Under the pieces are notes generated by a model. It was not told where the DNA came from, ran no database searches, and saw only the letters and a list, made by a program, of their open reading frames with translations. Below, piece by piece: positions 44,221 to 54,236 of a stretch of 64,000 bases of DNA (the stretch's first letter is position 1; every line of letters starts with the position of its first letter). The position numbers were made by a program, and so were the translations under genes. This stretch comes from Hydrangea macrophylla (Eukaryota; Streptophyta; Magnoliopsida; Cornales; Hydrangeaceae), in contig CM066993.1 of assembly GCA_033977485.1 (NCBI GenBank), positions 65,512,864-65,576,863 of the forward strand, read 5' to 3'.

Positions 44221-45995
44221 TCCGGAAGGAAGAGCTCGACCCACCGGTCCTACCGCCAGGGTTGTTGGTTGGCATCCCCACCTGGGTGCTGTATGTGGAT
44301 GGTTCCTCAAACCAGCAAGGCAGTGGGGCAGGAATCATCTTGACTACCCCCGACGGCATCCAGCTCGAGTATGCCCTAAGGTTTGGGTTCCGTGCCTCCA
44401 ACAACGAAGATGAGTATGAAGCACTATTGGTCGGATTGCAGTTGGCTACTTCCATGGGTACGCAATAGGTCCAAAGTTACAGCGACTCTTAGCTCGTGGT
44501 CAATCAAGTCAACCAAGAGAATGAAGCCGTGGGAGACAACATGGTAGTCTATCTAGCCCTTGTCCGAGCAGTTTCGAAGAAGCTTTAGGGTTTTTACATC
44601 ACGCAGATACTCAGAGAGGAAAATACCAGAGCCAACCGGTTAGCCCGCCTCGCTTCGTCTTCTGAGTCAGACTTGCCCGGGATAAGGGTAGAATACCTGC
44701 CCAAGCCAAGTGTGATCAACTCAGAATGCATGGAGGTGGAACCAGGCGCCTTAGGACCCAGCTGGATGGACCCGATCGTGGCATTCCTGACAACGGGCAT
44801 GTTACCAAACGAGAAAGAGGAGGCCTGCTGGGTCAGGTACCGGGTGGCCCGATATCATCTTATAGATGGCATCCTCTATAAAAGGGGATTCTCTGTACCA
44901 TATCTCCGCTACGTCCATCCCGCACAGGTCCAATCAGTGTTGTATAAAATCCATGAAGGAGTGTGCGGGAATCACATCGGAGGTCGGACACTCTCTAGAA
45001 AGGCCTTATTGCAAGGATATTACTGGCCGACAATGGCCCGGGATTCTCAGGAGTATGTCAAAAGATGCGACAAATGTCAGAGATCTCCCATGATCAACCG
45101 ACCGGGAGAACTTCAGACACCAATCCAAAGCCCCTGGCCCTTTGCCCAGTGGGGTATCGACATTGTCGGACCCTTACCGACGAGAAAAGGATAGGTCAAG
45201 TCCGCAGTCATCACCGTTGACTACTTTACCAAGTGGGCGGAGGCCGAGCCCTTGGCAACAATAACCGAGCAAAAAATGGAAAGCTTCATGGAAAAGAATA
45301 TCCTCAGTAGGTTTGGCATTCCCCAGGTATTGGTCAGCGACAACGGCAGGCAATTCGATACCCCATTGTTCAGGCAGTTCTGCTCGGGCTATGGGATACT
45401 TAATCACTACTCCTCCCTCGAGCACCCTCAAGCCAATGGTCAAGCCGAGGTGACAAACCCAACGATCTTGCAGTCAATCAAAACAAGACTTGAAAGTGCC
45501 AAAGGACTGTGGGCTGAAGAATTGCCAACCCTCCTGTGGGCCTACAGAACTATGCCCCGAGCGGCAACAGGTGAGACGCCGTTCTTCTTAACCTACGGGT
45601 TCGAGGTGGTGGTCCCTACAGAGCTCGAGTTGCCTACTTACCGGGTGGCAAATTACAGTGTGCCAGACAATGAAGATGCACTCAGAACAGAACTGGACTT
45701 GGTAGAGGAAAAAATAGATCGAGCCTATTTAAAGGTGGCAGCCTATAAGCAGCAAGTCTCATGATATTACAACAGCAAGGTCAAGTATCGCAGTTTTTAA
45801 GTAGGAGACATCGTCCTTAAGTTAGTGAACCAGTCTACCCGAATCCCGAGCCATGGAAAGTTGGGGCCAAACTGGGAAGGTCCATATACAGTTACCCAAG
45901 TCAACCAACTGGGAACTTACTGGATTCAGAGCCTAGATGGACGTGATCTGTCTCACCCTTGGAATGTGCAATACCTCCGCAAGTACTACCAATAA
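44208..45995 (+). pseudogene. Element D second RNase H and integrase
   Basis: This frame opens with an additional RNase H domain (WVLYVDGSSNQQGSGAGI, FRASNNEDEYEALLVGLQLA), the archaeal-type copy that marks Tat-lineage elements. Stops at about 44466, 44490 and 44586 break it. Integrase follows: zinc finger (IHEGVCGNHIGGRTL, CDKCQRS), WGIDIVGPLP (first Asp), LVSDNGRQFDT (second Asp), QANGQAEVTNPTI (Glu). Stops at 45192, 45762 and 45798 are the breaks there. The frame ends naturally at TAA 45993-45995 (YLRKYYQ). Pol would copy and insert the element. Confidence 0.92.
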
Positions 45996-46128
45996 CCCGG
46001 GGACATGGGCAGTTTAGCACTGGTCAGGAAATTTTTGTAGCTCCATTTGAGCATTCATTATAAATTTTTGAATAAAATAAAAGACTTTACTTTGCAAAAT
46101 TACTCCTATCAGCGTCCCGTCCAATATT

Positions 46129-46335
46129 GAAAGACCTCGAGCCTAACCCTGAGGTGCCTCCAAAGACCTCAGGATTGCACCCGAGGCCTAAAAGACCTCG
46201 GGCCTAACCCCGAGGCATGACAGACCTTGGCTCAAAACCAAGGCACAAAGACCTCAGGCTAACACCCGAGGCAAAGGACCTTGGCTCAAAACCAAGGCAC
46301 AAAGACCTCGGGCCTAACCCCGAGGCAACGACTTC
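46129..46335. repeat. Tandem array of hairpin units in element D
   Basis: Six to seven units of about 25-35 bp, each an inverted pair such as GACCTCGGGCCTAACCCCGAGGC or CCTTGGCTCAAAACCAAGG. Each could fold as a stem of 6-8 bp with a short loop, on DNA or on either RNA strand. Stem sequence varies while pairing is kept. The array lies 130 bp after the pol stop, between the convergent sense and antisense genes. Confidence 0.8.
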
Positions 46336-46565
46336 GCTTAGGCCCAACCAGTAATGGGGGCAAACCCCCTAGGTGGCTGATGATGGCAAGCCTTAAATGA
46401 CCCTGCAACCACCCATGTTCCAGGTCGGTTTCCTACGACCACTCACTCCCGCACACTAGCCTTAGCAAAATGCTTGGGGGGCAGGGACCGGGCCAAAACA
46501 GGAAATCACACCGGTCAATAAAAGGACTTGGAATCCTAACATTCCTAAGTACTTACAGTGATCAG

Positions 46566-46705
46566 AGATAAAACATCCCGGGCGGTAAAACAGGATTTTC
46601 CTATAATACACCGGGTCATCCCGGACGGTAAAACAGGATTTTCCTATAATACACAGGGCCGTCCCGGACGGTAAACAAGATAAGTTCTTATGATACACTG
46701 GGCAG
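46566..46705. repeat. Three-copy tandem repeat in element D
   Basis: Three imperfect units of about 45-50 bp holding TCCCGG(A/G)CGGTAAA, ACAGGATTTTCCT and ATAATACAC. No protein frame runs through it. It is in the intergene stretch downstream of the antisense gene end. Confidence 0.75.
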
Positions 46706-46972
46706 TCACCTTCAAAACAGGTCGGTAAGACCAACTATTCTACCAGTTACGGTCCTAAACCATTTGCTAAGGCAGGGACTTACGTTGGTTAAAAATGGGC
46801 AGATACTGGCAATAACAAACAGGTAGATTATGTAAACAATTAATGGAAAGAAGAGTGGCCTCACGGACCTTTTCATTAATGAGCAAACAAAATAATTTAC
46901 ATCGCCTGCGGGACAATTATAGTAGCCTCCCAAAAAAAAAACTACAACACAAAAGAAAACAGGTCGGGGACC

Positions 46973-49065
46973 TTAGTCGTCCACCTCAACCACATCTTCG
47001 ATCTCCCCAGCCTCCTCTTCGGGGTCAGCTCCTCCTCCCGGTACAGAGCCTCCGCCAGGGGCAGCCTCCTCAGCAAGTCCGACATCAGCAGTGGAGTCCT
47101 CGTCTGCAGCAGGACCTACATCCCAGAAGTTCAAATCAATCCCCTCATATGACGAGATGTCCCACTCGGGATGATCCCGGGATAGCCTGCGCTTTAGATC
47201 TTCGTAGCCTTGGAAGAAGCCGTTGTCAAAAGCTTCCTCCCGGGCCCCTGTCGCTGTCGCCTCCGCCAAAGCCTTCTCCCGTGCCTCCGTCGCCGCTGCG
47301 CTGGCCCGAGCAGCCTCTAGGTCGGCCTGGGTTGTAGCCAGCTCAGCTTGAGCAGTACCAAGGCTCAAGGCTAAACCTTTTACCTTGTCCTTCTCCACGG
47401 CTAGAGCGGTCCCCCTGGCCTCTGAGGTCGCCCGCTCCTCAAATAAAGCGGGTTCAGCATCAGCGGCCCTCCTGGCGAAGGAAGGTAGGAAGGACTCAGC
47501 CCCGGCGGCCATGCATCCGACCTGCGAGAAGTTAAAATCGACCGGTCAGTAAATAGGCACAGTTGGTAAAATAATTAAAAAAAAAGGGGAAAAACAGAGG
47601 CAGGAGAACTCACCATGTGAAAGAGGCTGTATAGCCAGCTCTGGAAGACTTCGGGAGACATGTTTTCACACGCCTCCACTTGGCTAGGAAGCAGTCTAGG
47701 TTTCACCCGCTCCCTGATCTCAGCCGAGGCAGCCATCGGTGCCACGGTCGGCACCCTCGCCCGGGGGGCAGTCTCTTCAACCACCACCACATGGGGCGTT
47801 GAGGTCCCCACGGGCTCTGGATGGTTTTCTATTTCATGCCGGATCCGCCTCAAAGGGCGCTCACCGCCCGGGGCCTCGGCAGCGGGCCTTTTCCCTTGTG
47901 CCACTGCCATCACAGCAGTAGCGGCCTGCCTCTCCCTCAATTGCTCCATATTTCTCTTCGGAGCCATCTCTGCAAAAGAAAAAAAAAGAATAGTTAACAA
48001 CCAATGAAGAAGACGGGGAATGAGTACCATGGGAGGCGGTAGAGTCCGAGCACTTACTAGGAAGAATTAGGGGGAATACCGGAGCTTCAGTGGGCTGAGC
48101 CGGGTCATCAGTAGCTCGAAAGTTGCCAGTCTGAGTCAACACATTCCAGATGTTTATCGATCGGTCTGCTAAACTCCTAATCCTGGCCTAGCACTCGTCA
48201 GGAATGGTCGGCGGATTGGTTGATCCCGCTGCAAAGCAAAGTGCAAAGTGGTTAGTCTCAGAAACTGAAGCAAAACAAAGAAGAAAGCAAAAAAGTGAAA
48301 CCGAACGGGCTTACCCCTCAACTTTCCTGCCCAGGAAGTCCTCATCTGGATCCTGGGGGCCGGTTCGTAGAGCCCTATGGTGGATACTTGGAAGAACCTG
48401 TTCTTCCACCCTTTGTTGTTGCTCGGGCAGTTGACTAAGATCTTTCTCCCCTGGCGAGCCCTAAGAGAAAAGAACTCGATCTCTCCATGTACGGGGAACA
48501 GTCGGTGTGTCCAAAGGAACTCCTGGATGGAGAGTTCGTATCCAAAAACTTAGGGCCATAGGGAGATGGACCCCATGAGGAATCTCCAACCGTTCGGGGC
48601 CAACTGGCCCGGGGCAATCCCCATGTATATCAGGACATCCCGAGAGACCGAATGGAGGGGGATGTGAAACCCAGCCATGAGGATGTCCTCATATAGGGTA
48701 GTGAAACCTCGCTGGTAGATTTGGGCCCCAACGACACTCACTGCCAAGGAGCAGTAGTCGGGAAGGCCGTACCTATCCCTAATGCGCCCGAGATCTTCAG
48801 TGCGCAAGGTGGACGGGATGAATTCGTTGGAGAAGGCTACCTCAGGGTCGGGTTCCCCTGATGTCTCGTCACCTGAACCCCGGGAAACGGAAGCAGCGGG
48901 GGCTTCCTGGTCCGAATCACTGTCAGAGAGACGGATCGGGATCCTGCCTTCACTCTGGTGGTCAGATGGGGAAGCGAACGATGGATCTAGGCTAGTGTCA
49001 GGACTTCCCGATCGGTACATCTCATCCTCTGACCGGGAAGCAGAATCGAAGCCGAAATGTTCCAT
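46973..49065 (-). pseudogene. Antisense spliced gene of element D (Transposase_28-like)
   Basis: Four exons join in one frame on the minus strand: 49065-48315, 48228-48058, 47969-47614 and 47521-46973. The introns have GT/AG borders with good donors (GTAAGC, GTAAGT, GTGAGT) and acceptors (TTTGCAG, TTTTGCAG, CTCGCAG) and leave phases 1, 1 and 0, giving 1827 nt (608 residues). Start is ATG 49065 (MEHFGFDS). Exon 1 has an acidic stretch, then RIRDRYGLPDYCSLAV, DILMAGFHIPLH and APGQLAPNGWRFLMG, like the plant Transposase_28 (putative gypsy type transposon) family, then SNNKGWKNRFFQV. The last exon is Ala/Glu-rich coiled coil with an acidic C-terminus. A TAA in exon 1 (near 48550) and a TAG in exon 2 (48188-48190) interrupt this copy. 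Confidence 0.8.
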
Positions 49066-49500
49066 TTCTGGTACTCTTATAGTAGGATGGGGAAGCAGGT
49101 TACGGCCTAAGTATGGGTCAGAAACCCCGAGCCTGGTATACAAAGGGGGCAAGGTTACTAACCTAAAAGGCAAAGAGTGAATGGTACTTAACCTAAGGTG
49201 ACACTCTCTCAAGACTACCCCGGAAACTCCCGCTCGGTTCAGCTGCCCTAGGGTGCCTCCTGACTTGAAGAAAGAACAGAACCTAAGAAAGAAAAAATCC
49301 CACTCCCGCTCTAACCTAAGTGGGTTCGCTCTCTCCAGCCTCGCTCAAAAAAGAAGAGAAGGAAAAGAGTGAAGAACTGAAGCTGGAAAGGAAAGACTTA
49401 CAAAGTTTAGCGCAGAAAAGGGCTCGAGAATCTTGCTCGCTCTCAAACCGCTCGGGAATATATGTCTTTGCAGCAAAGATTTGAAGAAATGAACAAGTAT

Positions 49501-49510
49501 CCTTTATATA
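49501..49510 (-). promoter_or_regulatory. TATA-box candidate for the antisense gene
   Basis: TATATAAAGG on the minus strand, about 435 bp upstream of ATG 49065 and inside the internal region, not the LTR. It suits a plant core promoter. The 5' UTR length and any intron in it are not known. Confidence 0.45.
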
Positions 49511-49891
49511 GGAACCACGGACGGTTCAGATCAAAATAGATCCAACGGCTCATATGCTTTCCTGCCCAAAGTGGCTGACAGTTGTCACCTCGGGCACGCG
49601 AAATGTCACCTCAAAAGGTGCGCGCATTAAATGTATGACGAGACGGTTCGGTTACCACATAAATGGTCCGGATACATCCACGCTGGCATCGTTTGATCCT
49701 GACTGGGCCAGTCACAAGCTAACACGTGGCAGAGGTAGGATTCGGGCCCACAGGACCACCGCTCGGTCCATATCCCGGTTGACCACCACGACCGGTCCCA
49801 CTCCGAGTAGAGTCCCGACCTCTTACTGGACGGTTCCTCAGAAGCAGTCTTAATTTTCAAACTTCATCTGATGGGACATCACATCAACTTC

Positions 49892-49907
49892 GAAAATGGG
49901 GGGCAGC
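49892..49907 (+). other. Polypurine tract of element D
   Basis: GAAAATGGGGGGCAGC directly abuts the 3' LTR start TGATACGCCC. Confidence 0.8.
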
Positions 49908-50524
49908 TGATACGCCCAAAAATATTATGCTACAGTCAAACCACCACGTCAACAACAAAGGACCCGGATTATCCGGAAAGGGAGCTTGTGGCCTATCGAT
50001 CCTTAGGTCTTTCGAGTGCAACCGCTCGGTATGCTCGTACAGCCCGGGCATGCGGCGCAGCAGCTCTCCACTATGTACAGTTTGACAGCTAGGCCGCTCA
50101 GCAATTTCCTAAATCAGTCAGAAGACTAATGGAATGTGTAAATAGATTTCTAAGCCATTTAGGAAACCTCCCATGATTTATGCTCATCAAATTGTAATTA
50201 GGTGGGGCTTCCTTCTCTAATCAGTTTCCTTATGCGGGTGGTCTCTTGCACCTATAAAAGGGGCCACTCACCCTCATTAAGGGGGATCGCACTCTTAACT
50301 TAAAGAATAGCATTCATAGAGATTTCATACGCATACACCCGGCTGGTATTACTGGTAGTGCCGCCCAATTGTTGGTTCACTAGGCCCACCGATGATCTGC
50401 TAGTGAAGCGCACTGACGCACCCGTGGACGTAGGTCACCTCATTAACAGGGCCGAACTACATACAATCGATTGTGTCCCCATATCTCTCTTCTTAATCTC
50501 TCTTACCAATTTTTGGCATCATCA
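49908..50524 (+). repeat. Element D 3' LTR
   Basis: 617 bp, matching 39824-40439 with scattered substitutions. Ends GGCATCATCA, followed by TSD CTACT. Confidence 0.95.
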
Positions 50525-50529
50525 CTACT

Positions 50530-51325
50530 ACTAAAATTACTCAACATTCCCTAGAAATAGGGAAACTTCCTATGATTTAGTAAACTAAGAAAACAAACTA
50601 AACAACTCACCAAAAGTAATACTAACAAATTGTAATAAAAAAAAGTAATACTAACAAATTAGTGAATTACATACAAAAGAAGCTAAGAAATCTTCCTAAA
50701 ATAATTAAAACTTATTTTAGCGGACCATTTCTTAAATACCAACAAATTCGTATCATCTCACCCCTTAACTTTTACTCATGTTGCACTTTAATCTCTCGTA
50801 TTTTGAGAAATTACACTGAATTCCCTTGAGGTTTGTAGTTGGGTTATAGTCACCTTACCTACCATTAGTCAATAGTTATTTGACCAAACTGAAAAGTGAA
50901 ATTTGTGTTCAATATTTTTTAAAATGACTAATTTACCTTTTTGGTCATACCATTAAAAAAATTAACCTAAAACAAAATTTCTCACTCTATTGCCACTAAA
51001 AAGAGAATTCTTACTCTATCGCCATCGCCAGCCCCTCCTGCCCCACTATGCCCACCGTCATACTAATCATAGAATTGGGGTGGGGTACTGACGTACGTAC
51101 TGTTGTGGCCTATAGAGTACCATACCCAAAGCCCCTTGACTGAAATAGAATACTTATAACCGTCCAAGTTTTAGGATGACCGTCCAAATCATAGGCTCCA
51201 ATTTTATTGCTTTTCAAACACAAAGGATGAGAGAGAGAGAAGAGAAGAAAGTGGCAAAGTTGAGTAAATATTGGGTATCACGGTGATACCACATGAGATT
51301 TTGTAATGTCTCTAATAGAGGAAAG
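50530..51325. other. AT-rich non-coding stretch
   Basis: No gene. From about 50757 it holds a segment whose reverse complement recurs near 54672-54715 (GTAAAAGTTAAGGGGTGA) and, from 50812, one resembling the reverse complement of 52795-52855. These may be arms of old inverted-repeat elements. Short AG-rich runs lie near 51228-51250. Confidence 0.45.
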
Positions 51326-51333
51326 ATTGTAGG

Positions 51334-52461
51334 TGGGGGTGGGCAATCGGGCAGTTCGGTTTCGAACCGAAAAGTTCGAGTCGGGTTATTTGGGTTCGGA
51401 TTGGCATTTTTTGTATCGAAATTTGAAATGAAACAATGTTCGAAAATATGGTTCGATTTCGAAATAAAAGGTCGGGTTTGGTTCGAAAGTTCGTGTTGAA
51501 AATAAACTGATATTTATATATGTATATTTTCCCTATGTCCCTCCCTTTTTGGGGTAGCCTGGAATTGAATGCATGATAACTAAAGTTACTGAGTAACTGA
51601 TTAGTGAATTGCAAATTTGCAAATAACAACTAACAAGTAAAAAGTATCAACTATCAAGTATCAACCACAACTACAAAAATAAAAGGCAGAGCACAACTAT
51701 AACTCGACAAACCACAACTCTACAGGACCACAAGCCTTAGCCATAGCCACAACTACAACTACAACCTAGCAAATTAGCAATGCAAGTTAACAACCACAGG
51801 TCCACAACTACTAATCCAAAAATGAAAATTAAAACTACATGTCCATGGGACCATGGGTCAACAAGAGTACAAGACCATCATCTGAAACCATATATCAACA
51901 AGACAACAACCACAAATAATATGATGATACCAAATGACTAAATACCAACCACATACATGATACATGTCCAGTGTCCATGAGGTCACCAAGACCATCTATC
52001 ATCACCACAAGGTCCACAATAAAGTATAAAACATAGTCTCAAACATAAGCTGATAAACATTAATATATTGCCTATGAACTAAATAAATAAAACAAGTAGG
52101 TAAGTAGACAACTACAACGCTCCCGAGTCGGGAGGAAGGACCAAAGGAGTGACTGAGTGAGGTCTACAACTCTTGAGGGTTCAGGGGTCTGAAATTTTGA
52201 GATGAGAGTGTGAGAGATGAGAGTTTGATTTTGACTCTTTGAGCCATAATTCCCAAACACGTGCTTTATATATATTCATTAAAGTTCGGATATTCGGTTC
52301 CAAACTGAACCTTTTTCCCTACCGAAAATCAAACCAAACTAAGTAAAATAGTTCAATTTTGAACTGAAATAACTTCAGTTCGATTTTATCTGAACCAAAA
52401 TTTGTTAAAATTTCGGGTTCAGGTCGATTTTTCGGATTGACCTGAAGAATGCCTACCCCTA
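51334..52461. mobile_element. Non-autonomous hAT-like DNA transposon
   Basis: 1128 bp bounded by an exact 8 bp duplication ATTGTAGG (51326-51333 and 52462-52469). Terminal inverted repeats are TGGGGGTGGGCAATC and, on the other strand, TAGGGGTAGGCATTC. The subterminal regions are rich in CGGTTCGAAACCGAA-like words on both sides. An 8 bp duplication with short G-rich ends is the hAT pattern. No transposase frame is present. Confidence 0.75.
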
Positions 52462-52469
52462 ATTGTAGG

Positions 52470-52915
52470 TTTATGTGGATATATTTTGGGGTCCCCTATA
52501 AATAACGAGTCAAATGTTTGAATAAAAGAATTTAATTGATTGGGTTAGTATATCACTTTATCGCTATCACCATAATACCCAATATATTTTCGAAGTGGAG
52601 GAGCTACAATGGTGGATGTGGGTCCGGATAACAAGAGTTGAGGGATAAGATTAAAGCATAGAGTTGGGCATGTTTATTTATTTTGACCTGAAATATAACA
52701 AACAAAACAAGGGCAAATTAGTAAATTCATTGTTTTCATCACCTCGAACCGTTTCTAGACAAGGTTTGACAATGGAGGTCGATGTAATTTTTTTAAAATA
52801 TGAGGGAGGTCCTTTGTAATTAGGTCATATCTCAAGGAAAGTCATTGTAATTTTTCATTTAAAAAATGGATAAAAAAAAGGTACATGAGCAACACATGAC
52901 CACTGTCCAAGTGCA
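52470..52915. other. Non-coding stretch between small DNA elements
   Basis: No gene seen. The segment 52795-52855 (GTCCTTTGTAATTAGG, AAGTCATTGTAATTTTTC) is a relative, in inverse orientation, of 50812-50870. Confidence 0.4.
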
Positions 52916-53338
52916 CGAATATGAATTATTTTGACCCAATTCATCAAATAGATGGTTCTATATCACACACCACACCCATCAGCTTTTGAACTTATTTATT
53001 AAAGTCGTTTACTTTTTAAAGTTGTCGTTTCAACTTGCAACTTCTTCCAAAAGATTTTGGTCAAATTTGTTATTTCAACTTGCGACTTTTTGAAATTGTC
53101 ATTTCAGAAGACGGCTTTAAAAGTCTTTGGTTCTATTCTAATCAAACCAAACAAGTTGAAATGACACCTTTAAGACGTTGCAAGTTGAAATGACAACTTT
53201 AGCAAAAAATCTTTTTGAACGAAGTTCTAAATTGAAATGACGACTTTAAAATGTTAATAAATTTGAAAATAAATTGAAAAGCTGTGGGAAATAAGCCCAT
53301 TTATTTGATGAGTTGGGTCAAAAATTCCGAATATGAGT
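52916..53338. repeat. Fold-back (MITE-like) element
   Basis: The outer ends pair: CGAATATGAATTATTTTGACCC on the left matches the reverse of GGGTCAAAAATTCCGAATATG on the right with small gaps, followed inward by ATTCATCAAATA / TTTGATGAGT. Internal arms with AGTTGTCGTTTCAACTTGC and its inverse also pair. About 420 bp, no coding. The superfamily is not clear as no clean target duplication is visible. Confidence 0.55.
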
Positions 53339-54000
53339 TAGTCACTATTTGTACCGTCCGAATATGAGGTACTCACTCTTTGTACTGTCCATGCGAGATC
53401 AATTATGGAACAAAGTATCTTGCATTTCTTTGGTTACTGTGCCAAAGAATTCTGACTTATTATGCACAGTGCACATTATCGCTAGTGACCCAAATAGACC
53501 AAGCCACAGTTTGGCTGGTTATATAAAATTGTTGGATAAAATAGGATAAGACATGATTGGATAGAATAGCAATCCAGTCGGATAAAAAAATACATACTTG
53601 ACAAAAAAAGGAAAAAAAAAAAAAGCGGATTTGAAATTTTTTTTTTCTTAAAAAGTTGTCCCAAATTTCTAATCCCACCTAATACCACTTCCCCAAAGAT
53701 TAGAGTTATCCCATTCTTCATAGAATAAAAACCTAGATCAAGACTATTTTATCATGTTTGATGGTGCCACCAAACAACAGATAAGATAAAAATTATCCTA
53801 TTCTACCTCTTATTCTGACCACCGAACGAGATCCAAAAGTATTTGTGGTATGTTCACTCTATGCTTTCTCAAGCTCCTCAAATTAAAAGCAAACCTACAA
53901 TTTGAAAATGCAATAAATGCAAACAATCAAGCATTCCACGTTGTTGAGGGTTGACTAACTATTTTGCAAAATGGATATTGTTATCTGAAGAAAAAAAAAA
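53339..54000. other. Non-coding stretch
   Basis: No gene. 53500-53835 has weakly matching ends (GTTTGGCTGGTTAT and, inverted, GTTCGGTGGTCAGAAT) and internal GGATAAAATAGGATAAG / TTATCCTATT words that could be a decayed MITE, too uncertain to call. Confidence 0.35.
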
Positions 54001-54236
54001 GGATAAATTATAGTAACACCCCCTAAACTATGATCATTTTTCACTAACATCCTCTAAAACTTTAAAACTGAACAAACTCACCCTTAAACTATCCAAAAAT
54101 AAACAAACTCACCCCTGCAGAAGGGGTTTTAGTGTCAACAAATGATAGTTTAAGGGGTGAGTTTGTTCAATTTTAAAGTATAAGGGATGTTAGTGAAAAA
54201 TGGTCATAGTTCAAGAGGTGTTACTGTAATTTACCC
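54001..54236. repeat. Long-hairpin MITE-like element
   Basis: Two arms of about 92 bp, roughly 85-90 percent complementary by eye (left starts GGATAAATTATAGTAACACC, right reads, inverted, GGGTAAATTACAGTAACACC), with a loop of about 50 bp. Flanked by A-runs on both sides, so any target duplication is hidden. No coding. Confidence 0.7.

Larger units (their letters stand above)
39824..50524 (+). mobile_element. Element D: Tat-lineage Ty3/gypsy retrotransposon with antisense gene
   Basis: LTRs at 39824-40439 and 49908-50524 read TGATACGCCCAAAAATATTA...TTTTTGGCATCATCA. Exact target duplications CTACT lie at 39819-39823 and 50525-50529. Order is PBS, gag, protease (DTGSS), RT (YVDD), RNase H, a second RNase H of archaeal type, integrase, then 3.9 kb without a sense gene but with an antisense gene, then PPT. 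The second RNase H, GC-rich coding part and antisense ORF are known traits of Tat-lineage elements (Retand, Grande, RIRE2 relatives). Frameshifts and stops in gag and pol make it defective. Confidence 0.95.

Noticed and set aside
46129..46335. CRISPR array
   Set aside because: Units are self-complementary tandem repeats without unique spacers, in a plant retrotransposon.
47660..48007. Plus-strand frame of 115 codons in the antisense-gene region
   Set aside because: It is the shadow of exon 3 of the antisense gene; the spliced minus-strand frame has phase-consistent borders and family motifs.
39737..50755. TG...CA-bounded flanks of element D (39737-39823 plus 50530-50755, about 313 bp joined, ending ATCTTCAACA when inverted) as a copia solo LTR into which element D inserted
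   Set aside because: Composition and ends are suggestive, but the outer flanks AATAG and TCTCA do not match, so there is no target duplication, and one end overlaps another repeat.
51312..51629. Frames over 51293-51629
   Set aside because: They lie in the hAT-like element end and come from TTCGGTTCG-rich repeats.
53500..53835. Decayed MITE
   Set aside because: Only weakly matching ends and no target duplication could be found by eye.
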